A stretch of 64,000 nucleotides of DNA, taken from the NCBI RefSeq assembly GCF_014385165.1, contig NZ_JACRTF010000001.1:3534001-3598000 (forward strand), read 5' to 3'. The translations under genes were made by a program, and so were the position numbers. The notes under the pieces are model-generated. The model was not told the DNA's origin. It worked only from the letters and a program-made list of their open reading frames with translations, and made no database searches. Positions 53,391-61,566 of this stretch are shown piece after piece (positions within the stretch are counted from its first letter, which is position 1; each line of letters begins with the position of its first letter). The stretch is from Jilunia laotingensis (GTDB lineage: Bacteria > Bacteroidota > Bacteroidia > Bacteroidales > Bacteroidaceae).

Positions 53391-53839
53391 TGAGAACGGT
53401 CGATCTGATAGTTGTCCATTGTTCGGCAACGCGCGAGGACAAAACGTTTACTGAACGTGACCTGGATGCATGTCACCGGCAAAGGGGGATGGATGGCACG
53501 GGATATCATTTTTATGTTCGTAAAAATGGTGACATTAAGACGACAAGAGATTTGGATAGGATCGGAGCGCATGTGAGAGGATTCAACCGTAACTCTATCG
53601 GGATATGTTATGAAGGGGGACTTGATTGCCATGGGAATCCCAAAGATACGCGCACCGAGTGGCAGAAACACTCCATTCGGGTATTGGTAAAGGCATTGTT
53701 GAGGGAATATCCGGGAGCTAAAGTGTGCGGACATCGTGATTTGTCTCCCGACTTGAACCGTGACGGGGTGATCGAACCGGAAGAGTGGATCAAGCAATGC
53801 CCCTGTTTCGATGCCCGTGAAATCTTGTCGGAGCCTTAG
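53390..53839 (+). CDS. N-acetylmuramoyl-L-alanine amidase (Amidase_2)
   Basis: A 149-residue amidase with zinc ligands and active site in IVVHCSATREDKTFTERDLD (first His), GYHFYVRKNGDIKTTRDLDR, and VCGHRDLSPDLNRDGVIEPE with the later C (WIKQCPCFD). There is no signal peptide. The start is set at ATG 53390, overlapping the previous stop; an in-frame start 18 bases upstream is inside the coiled-coil gene. Family knowledge: cleaves the peptide stem from MurNAc; small signal-less forms in Bacteroidales resemble phage lysins. Confidence 0.92.
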   Translation: MRTVDLIVVHCSATREDKTFTERDLDACHRQRGMDGTGYHFYVRKNGDIKTTRDLDRIGAHVRGFNRNSIGICYEGGLDCHGNPKDTRTEWQKHSIRVLVKALLREYPGAKVCGHRDLSPDLNRDGVIEPEEWIKQCPCFDAREILSEP

Positions 53840-53887
53840 TCTTGGTAGACTTGTTTTTCATGCAATGTAATGGATGTTGGACTGACG

Positions 53888-53920
53888 AAAAAGTTCCGTC
53901 ACTGTGGCAGTGACGGAACT
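53888..53920. repeat. Palindrome copy 2 after the amidase, inverted relative to copy 1
   Basis: AAAAAGTTCCGTCACTG, loop TGG, CAGTGACGGAACT. The stem is the same as at 50488-50522 but the loop is the reverse complement, and the T-run expected of a terminator is on the minus strand (AGTTCC...TTTTTC), where no gene ends. Confidence 0.8.
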
Positions 53921-53940
53921 GAAATTTACATATATCCTAA

Positions 53941-53976
53941 CAATACACTTTCCATGGTGCATTGTCGATTAATTTG
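53941..53976 (+). promoter_or_regulatory. Likely promoter of the fimbrial operon
   Basis: TTAATTTG (53969-53976), one mismatch from the -7 consensus, 30 bases before the ATG at 54007. An imperfect inverted repeat, CAATACAC and GTGCATTG (53941-53964), sits just upstream. Confidence 0.45.
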
Positions 53977-54006
53977 CATGAATAGAATTCAGACAAACAA
54001 AAAACT

Positions 54007-55308
54007 ATGAACAATTTCAGCGTGCAGGTCTATAAAACTGCAATTTCTTTTTTGTGTTGGACTTTGTTTTCCTCTACTCTTTTGCCGGCACAGGATTTGT
54101 CCGGCATGAATGGAAGGCTGGGATATCCTGTCGGCAAATCTTTTGTTATCTATGATTTCGGACAGAACACCAGTGAGATAGAGAATCTGCATACTTGCAT
54201 AACGAAAACATTGAGTGATACTTCGGTGCATGTCCGAGAGATAGAAATCGTGGGATACAGTTCACCGGAAGGCGATTATACACGGAATAGTAATTTGGCA
54301 AGCGAACGCGCTGAGATCTTGCACAAATACCTGCTTCCTTTTTTCCCGGATATAGAGTTTAGAGTTACCAGCGTTCCCGAAGATTGGGAAGGACTGGTGG
54401 ATGCCTTGACGCAAACTGGGAATAGTGCTACGGAAACGGTTCGTGCCTTTGCGTCAGCGGATTTGACACCGGAGCAGAAAGAACGCAGATTGAAAAAACT
54501 GCCTCGGTGTGTCTATCAGGATTTAAGCCAAAACTATTTTCCATTGCTTCGGAGAGCCAGCATTACAATTTACTATGAGCAACTGTCCGTTTCCTCCCAT
54601 TCCTCTATGCTTTCGGAAGCGGAAGAAAAAGAGATATATCTTCGCACGCAATATACTAACCAGGCATATCGGAATGCCCAGTTCCATCATCGGAATATAC
54701 AGAATTCGGCTCTTACCGACCGCTATGGTACTACCTACGGTAATAAGTCTGAAAGAAGAGTCCATCACCGTTCGGTCTTATGGCAGGATTTTACCCCGGT
54801 GATCGCTGTCGGTACAAATCTGCTGCAATGGACAGGTTTCCGTCCCGACTTTACCCATACCACTTTTGTCCCCAACCTCTATGTGGAATATTATTTTCTG
54901 AAACGCTGGTCGGTGAAGGGTGCTTTTTCCTACTGCAATTGGTCATATGGCGATAATAAGCGTTTTCAGGGTATCTCTTCCTACAGTATCGAACCTCGTT
55001 TTTGGTTACGAGGTGATGGAAATTTCCGTGGCTTTTTCTTTGGTGTCTATGGGCAGTTCGGTGACTATAATGATGAACAGGAGATTGAAAGTTATACCGG
55101 AAGATACCACAGCGAAGGGCTTTCTGCCGGATATCTCCTGCCGCTTTATAAAGGACTGGCCATTGAACTCAGCCTTCGGGGAGGTTACCGTTATTCTTCC
55201 GTAAAGCGATATCAAGCTGGTGAAGAGTGCAATAGCCTTTGCCGCGAATACGATAAACATGACTTTACAGTAACAGGCAGCAACATCAGTTTGCTCTACC
55301 GTTTTTGA
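54007..55308 (+). CDS. DUF3575-type outer-membrane protein with OmpA-like segment, fimbrial cluster
   Basis: A 433-residue protein: signal peptide (ISFLCWTLFSSTLLPAQD), OmpA-like segment near residues 75-115 (VGYSSPEGDYTRNSNLASER, AEILHKYL), a linker, then a beta-barrel region from residue 260 (VGTNLLQWTGFRPDFTHTTF, RFWLRGDGNFRGFFFGVYGQ) ending in ISLLYRF. DUF3575/DUF3868 proteins are encoded at the head of FimA/Mfa clusters and are thought to help assembly or anchoring at the outer membrane. First gene of the fimbrial operon. Confidence 0.85.
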   Translation: MNNFSVQVYKTAISFLCWTLFSSTLLPAQDLSGMNGRLGYPVGKSFVIYDFGQNTSEIENLHTCITKTLSDTSVHVREIEIVGYSSPEGDYTRNSNLASERAEILHKYLLPFFPDIEFRVTSVPEDWEGLVDALTQTGNSATETVRAFASADLTPEQKERRLKKLPRCVYQDLSQNYFPLLRRASITIYYEQLSVSSHSSMLSEAEEKEIYLRTQYTNQAYRNAQFHHRNIQNSALTDRYGTTYGNKSERRVHHRSVLWQDFTPVIAVGTNLLQWTGFRPDFTHTTFVPNLYVEYYFLKRWSVKGAFSYCNWSYGDNKRFQGISSYSIEPRFWLRGDGNFRGFFFGVYGQFGDYNDEQEIESYTGRYHSEGLSAGYLLPLYKGLAIELSLRGGYRYSSVKRYQAGEECNSLCREYDKHDFTVTGSNISLLYRF

Positions 55309-55340
55309 TTCATCGAATAATTTACAAAAAGACAAGATAA

Positions 55341-55847
55341 ATGAGAAAGCTATTTTTATGTTTGGTTGTACTGATGTTGCAGGCCGTTTATATCGTTGCC
55401 CACTCACAGTCGGCCCCGTCGCACGGGTCGTTGTTTCGTTTCATAATTAATCGGGGAGAAGTGTTTTCCGCCAATGCTCCCGGAGAGTTGACCGAACTGA
55501 CCCTTTCGGGGTATTTTTATACCAATGATCTCTGGGAAGGACAACTTACCCCGTTTAAGAGTGCCAACTCGGTGACTCTCACGGGTAAAGCCGTTATCAA
55601 TGAGTATAGCGCACATTTGCAAACGAAGGTGGTCTCTTCCCTTTCGTTGCCTTCCGTAGTTTCGCCTACGGGCATGTTCCTCACTTTGGTGGTTGACGGT
55701 GTGCCGATGTCGGTTCAGCTGCCGTACGTCAATGAGAGTGATAGCTGGGTTGCCGGTTTCATTTATACCTATAGTGTGACGGTCGAAGGCCGTGGATTGA
55801 CTATTTCGGGGGTGACCTGTAGCGCTTTGACTGAAAATAATTATTAA
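55341..55847 (+). CDS. Fimbrillin C-terminal-like secreted protein
   Basis: A 168-residue protein with a signal peptide (LFLCLVVLMLQAVYIVAHSQ). The mature part is beta-rich and ends with a segment like the C-terminal strands of fimbrillins (WVAGFIYTYSVTVEGRGLTI, then SGVTC). No lipobox. It is about half the size of an ordinary fimbrillin and seems to carry a single domain. The place between the DUF3575 gene and the fimbrillin suggests an assembly or accessory role. Family not recognised with certainty. Confidence 0.65.
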   Translation: MRKLFLCLVVLMLQAVYIVAHSQSAPSHGSLFRFIINRGEVFSANAPGELTELTLSGYFYTNDLWEGQLTPFKSANSVTLTGKAVINEYSAHLQTKVVSSLSLPSVVSPTGMFLTLVVDGVPMSVQLPYVNESDSWVAGFIYTYSVTVEGRGLTISGVTCSALTENNY

Positions 55848-55864
55848 CTAATTGATAGATTGAG

Positions 55865-57022
55865 ATGAAAAACTATTTTGGACTTTTGTTTGCCGCATTG
55901 TTTGGATTGGCAAGCTGTACGATGACCACGGAGGGTGAAGATCCTTATGTTAGTGGCAATTATGTTCAGGACGTATTTGTAAGATTTGAAAATGTGGAAC
56001 AGGATGTGCCGGATACACGTGCCGATGAAGCCGGAAAAACCAGTACGGATAAAGTATCCTTCGGCAGCGGCTACCTTTTCTTCGTGACTAGCCAAGAAAA
56101 TATAAAACTATGTTACCGCATTTCGCCCAAGGGGGGAACGTCTACTAACCTCGATCAACTGGTCATCAATGTGGATGATTTTTGGGGAAAAGCTTCCGGT
56201 GCTTCGGGCTATCCTTTTCAAAATGTATCGGGAGAGGTGACAAAGGTGTATATAATAGGTAACATGCCCGATGCGGTAGCGGAAGCGACTGTCCGTGCGA
56301 AGACCACATTGACAGAGTTGAAAAAGATTGCCGTGCCACTGCCCGGACAGAACAATATTAATTATGTGACGATGGACGGCATTGGGGCGCTTACGAATTC
56401 TTCCGATGGTAATGCAACCCATAAAGATGTAAGTATAACACTCAACCCATTGTGCGCGCGCATAGAAATAGCCAAGATTACTGCAACAGGTGCTGTGACT
56501 GATTTTAAACTACGGGCTATTTATGTCTCTCATTTTTATAGCAAAATGGCGTTGAATGAAACAAATGATCCGGCCACACAGCTATTGTTCATACTGGCTG
56601 GAGGCGGAGCGGACTATGACAAGGACTATAAATTGATGAGTGATGTGGCAGCGGGCACTGATGTGTTGGCTGCTACGAAATCAAAGGTTGCCGCTGCTGC
56701 GAAGGGAGTATGGGGATATCAATTCTTCCCGGGTAAGAATGCCAACCGTGTTCCTCCGCGTGTGATAATAAAACTGACAGATATTGTTTCAAGCATAGGG
56801 ACTTATGGAAATCCGCAGTATCTCAACGTACGTGGATTCAAGACCACTTCCGATCCGAACGCACCAGCGATGGCATTGTCAAGAGGAAAGGTTTATAAAA
56901 TTGATGATTTGCAATTCAAGGAAAACGATCTGTCGAGTGTTCCTAACCCTGCCGATATCACCCTTACGGTGAAGGTCAGTGTAACGCCTTGGGTAGTCAC
57001 AATTGTTAAACCGGTGATGTAA
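55865..57022 (+). CDS. FimA/Mfa1-family fimbrillin (probable major stalk subunit)
   Basis: A 385-residue lipoprotein precursor (lipobox LASC near residue 18) with the FimA/Mfa1 two-domain layout. The N-terminal part contains an Arg (PDTRADEAGKTST near residue 50) that could be the gingipain-like cleavage site before polymerisation. Then VYIIGNMPDAVAEA, a cis-type alanine-rich middle, and a C-terminal half with GKVYKIDDLQF and VTPWVV. Family knowledge: type V pili of Bacteroidales assemble by strand exchange after proteolysis. Second to last steps depend on the FimB-like gene that follows. Confidence 0.85.
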   Translation: MKNYFGLLFAALFGLASCTMTTEGEDPYVSGNYVQDVFVRFENVEQDVPDTRADEAGKTSTDKVSFGSGYLFFVTSQENIKLCYRISPKGGTSTNLDQLVINVDDFWGKASGASGYPFQNVSGEVTKVYIIGNMPDAVAEATVRAKTTLTELKKIAVPLPGQNNINYVTMDGIGALTNSSDGNATHKDVSITLNPLCARIEIAKITATGAVTDFKLRAIYVSHFYSKMALNETNDPATQLLFILAGGGADYDKDYKLMSDVAAGTDVLAATKSKVAAAAKGVWGYQFFPGKNANRVPPRVIIKLTDIVSSIGTYGNPQYLNVRGFKTTSDPNAPAMALSRGKVYKIDDLQFKENDLSSVPNPADITLTVKVSVTPWVVTIVKPVM

Positions 57023-57033
57023 TATCTACAACG

Positions 57034-57921
57034 ATGAGAAAACTCTTTTATCTTCTCAATTTATGCTTCCTTTATCTTTGCAGTGGGTGTACCACTACAG
57101 AGATGGGAGGATGTAAAAATGCGATTGTCGTTTTTAAATATATGGGCGATGGAAATTCCGATATTTTTAGTGACTTCATAGCCAATGTGACCTATTTTGT
57201 TTACGATGCTGATGGTATACAGGTGGCTTCAGGGCGTATGGAACCGGCTGATCTTTCTCTAAATCGGGGATTTCAGCTCCGGCTTGGAGAAGGAGATTAC
57301 GAGGTGGTCTGCTGGGGCAATCTGGAACATTATTGCCAGGCTGTGGATACAGAGAAGAAAGATGAGGCTCACGTATTGAACATTGCCCATTCATCGGGGA
57401 GAGAGGCGCAAACGGGCGATCCTTTATATTATGGTAAAACCTCTTTTCGTGTAGCCGATGCCGAGGGGAAAACTACGGCAACGATCACTTTCCATTCAGC
57501 CCATATCACGATTTGGGCATATACGAAAGGCGTTACAGACTATGACGAGGGGGGAGTAAACCGTCCTCCGGTATTTCACATCGGAGGATTCGATTCTCGC
57601 TATGATTTTGAATGTAACTGTGGAGGAATGCCTTTGAGCTTTTATCCGGAAGCTGTTTATAAGAAAGAGTATATGGTCAGCATGGCACGTTGTGAAGTCC
57701 CAAGGTTCAATGAACATACTACTTCTTTGCTTAAAGTATATAAACAAAGTGACTATAAACTACTGGAAGTGGTTCAACTGGAAAAATTTATAGCAGATAA
57801 TAGTATTGAAATCTCCGGTAAAGAAGAGGTTACTATTCCTATCTTATTCGATTTTCAGGGATTGGGAGTGGAAGTAAGAATACCTTCGTGGGAGGAGATC
57901 GGAGTGAAACCGGAGTGGTAG
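57034..57921 (+). CDS. FimB/Mfa2-family fimbrial anchor lipoprotein
   Basis: A 295-residue lipoprotein (lipobox CSGC near residue 18) with FimB/Mfa2 features: VTYFVYDADGIQVASGRMEP, LGEGDYEVVCWGNLEHYC and the later HIGGFDSRYDFECNCGGMPL. Family knowledge: the anchor stays lipidated in the outer membrane and limits fimbrial length. It starts 11 bases after the fimbrillin. Confidence 0.87.
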   Translation: MRKLFYLLNLCFLYLCSGCTTTEMGGCKNAIVVFKYMGDGNSDIFSDFIANVTYFVYDADGIQVASGRMEPADLSLNRGFQLRLGEGDYEVVCWGNLEHYCQAVDTEKKDEAHVLNIAHSSGREAQTGDPLYYGKTSFRVADAEGKTTATITFHSAHITIWAYTKGVTDYDEGGVNRPPVFHIGGFDSRYDFECNCGGMPLSFYPEAVYKKEYMVSMARCEVPRFNEHTTSLLKVYKQSDYKLLEVVQLEKFIADNSIEISGKEEVTIPILFDFQGLGVEVRIPSWEEIGVKPEW

Positions 57922-57996
57922 GAGAGGATATTGAGATTTAAGAAGTAAGAATTAAGAAGGAAAAAGTGAAAGAGGAGAATTGAGAGAGGGAATTGG

Positions 57997-59007
57997 ATGA
58001 CCATGAATAAAAAGGTGATATTGATATACATATTGTCGGCTTGTATTGCATTCCTTATTTTTATAATGGGAGTGGTCGTCACTTTGTTGTTTGGAAGTTG
58101 CACGGAACAGTCTTTGGTGTATGATATTTCGGATAATGAGGCAACTGTGTTGGTGGAGATTGCTACAGACCATGATTCGGAAAGAATAGCCGAGTACGAC
58201 AGGGACAATACGAGGGGTGATGATCTCATTGAAGAATACAAAATAACAAACGCGGTGGTTCTGGTTTATAATTCAAATAAATTATTCGAGAAAAGTGGGA
58301 CATTGAATGCTGACGGTGAGTTGAAACTGACATTGAGGGAAGGTAAAAAATATATTTATGTAGTAGCCAATCCGGGTACTTCGTTGAAGGGCCGGTTGAC
58401 GGCTTCACCTACCTATACGCAGCTTAATGATATGGTTTCTCTGACCGAAGATTACAATAATGGGAATTTTCCTACACAAGGATTGTTGATGACGGGCAGT
58501 CTTGAAAAGGCGGTTTTAACAGGTCAGGAAAATAAGGTAACCGTTCCGTTGACTATCCGTACAGCTCGTGTGGATTTGTATATAAATAAAGGGAGTGCCG
58601 CGGTAGGAAACATCCTTGTTGAATCTGCAGATTTGGTAAATGCGCGTACTACAGGATACCTTTTTCAAAACAATAATGTAGAAACCAGGGCGGTCATTCC
58701 TTTTTCAAAACTCAATACCTTGCTTCAAGACGTGATGACAGAAGGAATGTTGGTGGGGACGCAGTATACATATCCGGTTGTAGGCGTCACTGATATTGCA
58801 TTACTTATTAAAGTGACCCATTTTGAAGCTTTGGCGAACGGAGAGATGTATATTGTACGTTTGAATGATTTGAACACTAACTCCGCCATCACTTTGAAAC
58901 CGGGTTATCACTATAAAGTAATGATTACTTTTTTTAGAGATGAAACCGGTTCGATTGACATTTCAAAATATATATATAAAGAAAACTTTTTTGTAATTGG
59001 AGGATAG
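57997..59007 (+). CDS. Fimbrillin-family accessory subunit
   Basis: A 336-residue protein with a hydrophobic N-terminus (LSACIAFLIFIMGVVVTLLF) and lipobox GSC near residue 31. The mature part is fimbrillin-like: VLVYNSNKLFEKSGTLNADG, YIYVVANPGTSLKGRLTASP, FPTQGLLMTGSLEKAVL and TLKPGYHYKVMITF. An Arg in RDNTRGDDL near residue 71 may be the processing site. It is likely an adaptor between stalk and tip (FimC/FimE-like role, inference). Seven bases precede the tip gene. Confidence 0.78.
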   Translation: MTMNKKVILIYILSACIAFLIFIMGVVVTLLFGSCTEQSLVYDISDNEATVLVEIATDHDSERIAEYDRDNTRGDDLIEEYKITNAVVLVYNSNKLFEKSGTLNADGELKLTLREGKKYIYVVANPGTSLKGRLTASPTYTQLNDMVSLTEDYNNGNFPTQGLLMTGSLEKAVLTGQENKVTVPLTIRTARVDLYINKGSAAVGNILVESADLVNARTTGYLFQNNNVETRAVIPFSKLNTLLQDVMTEGMLVGTQYTYPVVGVTDIALLIKVTHFEALANGEMYIVRLNDLNTNSAITLKPGYHYKVMITFFRDETGSIDISKYIYKENFFVIGG

Positions 59008-59013
59008 CAGTAG

Positions 59014-61344
59014 ATGTTTAAAGTAATGAAACAGATCAGATTTATACTTTACGGGTTGTTCGTGGCTTTTTTTTGTGCATGTACAGAGAATCGGATTGAA
59101 TCTTCCTTGGTGACCGGTGATCAGGAAGGGGAGCTTGAAGAGGTTTCGTTGACATTGAAAAGTTTGCCCATAAAGGTGATTGGAGAGGAATATGAATCGG
59201 AGATGCAGGGAAAAGACACTCGCCAAGATGATAACAGTGATGTGAAAGAGAGTGCAATCGATAATATATGGGTGTTTCAATATACTTCGGAAGGAATTTT
59301 GTTGGCTTCTCCACACTATTATTCAACGACTTCATCCTCCGGGAGAGGTGTGCCTATGGAAGTCATGCTTCGTCCGGCAGTCAATTGTCAGATTTATATA
59401 GTTGCCAATACTAATAATTTACTTTGGGCGAAGGATATGAAAATCGGGAGTAGCTTAAGTAATTTGACTTCCAGTACTTTCACGCGGTCAACGGAAAATG
59501 ATATGTATGGAGGTACTTACAAGAATTTGCTGATGGTGGGACACGCATCAGGCAAGACCGTGATTGCAGGAAAGAGCAATGATTTGGGACAGATTTCTTT
59601 AAGTAGGATGGTCGCTAAAATTTCATTCCAGTTCGTAATGGATACTTCCGTGGAGGACAAATTAAGAATAACTAAGGTCACTATCAATAATGTGCCCAGT
59701 GTATTGAGAGTTGGGGAGGTTACTGCGTCTCCATATCCTACGACTTTGACTCCTTGCTCGATGTCGGATGTCAATTCTCCTTCAACATCCATGATATACA
59801 CTTGGTATGTACCCGAGAACTGGCAGGGTACTACAGGAAATAATGATGAAAAGAAGAAAAATGACTGGGCTCCTGCAAATGCTATCTATATTCGTTTGCA
59901 CGTAGATTCTGATGTTGATGGGAGTAGCTATGTCTATACGATTTATCCAGGTGAAAACACGGTTAATGATTTCAATATCAAACGGAACTGCTTTTATTGG
60001 GCGACATTGCGTGTCGTATCATTCGCGACGGATAATCGGGTGATGGCAGCTCCTGCCAACTGTTTTGTGGTGACTCCAAAATCCAGTATCGTATTCGATC
60101 CTTATGACCGTACGGAAAACGGGGGCGGATGGAAGTATTCGGACTATGTGAACAAAAGTGTGGTCTCGAAGAAAATAGCTTCCGTGCGCGTGTTGTGGCA
60201 AACAGCCTTTGCTATCGGTAATAATGCTTCCGGCAATCTGGTTTATCTGAAAAATGATAAAATCTATGTGACGGCCGGCCCATTGAACGGCAATGCTGTG
60301 ATTGCGGGATATAACAGCTCCGATGTCATTGTCTGGTCATGGCATATTTGGGTAAACAGTAGCGCACCGGTACAGGTTTCTAATGCAGTATTGTATAATA
60401 CGTATGAGTGGAACAGTAATGCGATTATATCTAATAAGCGTGTACGGGGGAGGAGCTTTATGTCATGTAACTTGGGGGCGATCAGTGCGGGCAAAGGAGA
60501 TGGAGGGGCAATAGGGACTTATTATCAATGGGGAAGAAAAGATCCATTTCCGCCCAATAAACTATTGACAAAAGGTGATGCTCATTATCAAGCTTATAGT
60601 TCCACGTATGTTGTAGCTGTGTATGATAACGATACCCGTTCGATTGAAATGTCTTCTTCTATTGGTACGGGTGAAGTCTTCAATGCTGTAAGAACGAGTT
60701 CGGATATTGGAACTATTTCGTATTCAATAAAACATCCAACCACTTTTATTGCTTCAGCTAAGACTCCCGGTATGTGGGATAATAACGGAGGAAGTAATGA
60801 GACTCCTACGCATGATACTGCTAATTATATAAATGAAGGTGATTGGTACTGGGGACATAATGACAGGCTGTGGGGAGGGATTCCTTTTAGTGAGGCTTCT
60901 GTAAATTATAAAAATATAGTTGCTAATAACGGTGCGGAGAAAAAATCTATTTTCGATCCTTGTCCCTCGGGCTGGATGTTACCACCGAGTGATGCATGGA
61001 TGGGATTTACGGTTGATGGCCTAAACCATGAAGGTGATAATGCTTTGAATTATGCGAATTACGGGACAGAAGTCGTAGATAATGCACTTGCACTTTATAT
61101 GCAATATTTTAAATCAGGGCCAACTTCTCTGTTTCCTTTCTGTGGTTGGAGGAACGGTGACGGCAGTTGTTATGTTGTGGGATATTGCGGTGGATATTAT
61201 ACATCTGCAGCTTCTTATAACTATGCGTCATCAATTTTTCATATACATCCTAACTTGGTTCATCCTTATGATTATGGTTATGGATACAGCCGTCGCGCTT
61301 GCGCCTATCCCATACGATGTGTACGTGAAGTAAAAGGCTCATAA
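59014..61344 (+). CDS. Large fimbrial tip protein with FISUMP-like C-terminal domain
   Basis: A 776-residue lipoprotein precursor (lipobox FCAC near residue 21). N-terminal part like DUF4906/FimD tip proteins (NIWVFQYTSEGILLASPHYY, VNCQIYIVANTNNLLWAKDM, and GENTVNDFNIKRNCFYWATL). From about residue 480 the C-terminal part has RSFMSCNLGAISAGKGDGGA, YYQWGRKDPFPP, DPCPSGWMLPPSDAW and CAYPIRCV, the pattern of the FISUMP/C-type-lectin-like domain. I infer an adhesin carried at the fimbrial tip. Last gene of the operon. Confidence 0.8.
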   Translation: MFKVMKQIRFILYGLFVAFFCACTENRIESSLVTGDQEGELEEVSLTLKSLPIKVIGEEYESEMQGKDTRQDDNSDVKESAIDNIWVFQYTSEGILLASPHYYSTTSSSGRGVPMEVMLRPAVNCQIYIVANTNNLLWAKDMKIGSSLSNLTSSTFTRSTENDMYGGTYKNLLMVGHASGKTVIAGKSNDLGQISLSRMVAKISFQFVMDTSVEDKLRITKVTINNVPSVLRVGEVTASPYPTTLTPCSMSDVNSPSTSMIYTWYVPENWQGTTGNNDEKKKNDWAPANAIYIRLHVDSDVDGSSYVYTIYPGENTVNDFNIKRNCFYWATLRVVSFATDNRVMAAPANCFVVTPKSSIVFDPYDRTENGGGWKYSDYVNKSVVSKKIASVRVLWQTAFAIGNNASGNLVYLKNDKIYVTAGPLNGNAVIAGYNSSDVIVWSWHIWVNSSAPVQVSNAVLYNTYEWNSNAIISNKRVRGRSFMSCNLGAISAGKGDGGAIGTYYQWGRKDPFPPNKLLTKGDAHYQAYSSTYVVAVYDNDTRSIEMSSSIGTGEVFNAVRTSSDIGTISYSIKHPTTFIASAKTPGMWDNNGGSNETPTHDTANYINEGDWYWGHNDRLWGGIPFSEASVNYKNIVANNGAEKKSIFDPCPSGWMLPPSDAWMGFTVDGLNHEGDNALNYANYGTEVVDNALALYMQYFKSGPTSLFPFCGWRNGDGSCYVVGYCGGYYTSAASYNYASSIFHIHPNLVHPYDYGYGYSRRACAYPIRCVREVKGS

Positions 61345-61479
61345 AATTAGCTGAAGAAATATCCGGTTGCTGTTCGTGATGAATGGAATCGGATATTATT
61401 TGTTTGTGCTGTAGGAGGGTCACAGTACGTGTACTTTGGTATTAATAACAAAATAATATTCTAATTTCTTCTAAACTGA

Positions 61480-61511
61480 TTTGCAAAGCAAGGTTGTTTT
61501 TTCTATTTTTG
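61480..61511 (+). promoter_or_regulatory. Complete -33/-7 promoter
   Basis: TTTG (61480-61483), 20 bases, TATTTTTG (61504-61511): the best full Bacteroidetes promoter in the window, 55 bases before the ATG at 61567. GCGGCCCCTTAGCGAGGGG follows at the expected transcription start and can form a small hairpin. Confidence 0.7.
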
Positions 61512-61566
61512 CGGCCCCTTAGCGAGGGGAGTTTTTAAATATATATTCTTAATATAAAAACAGACG

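Noticed and set aside
53941..53976. Invertible promoter for the fimbrial operon
   Set aside because: The inverted repeat is only eight bases with a mismatch and lies too close together to flank a promoter; it does not support promoter inversion.
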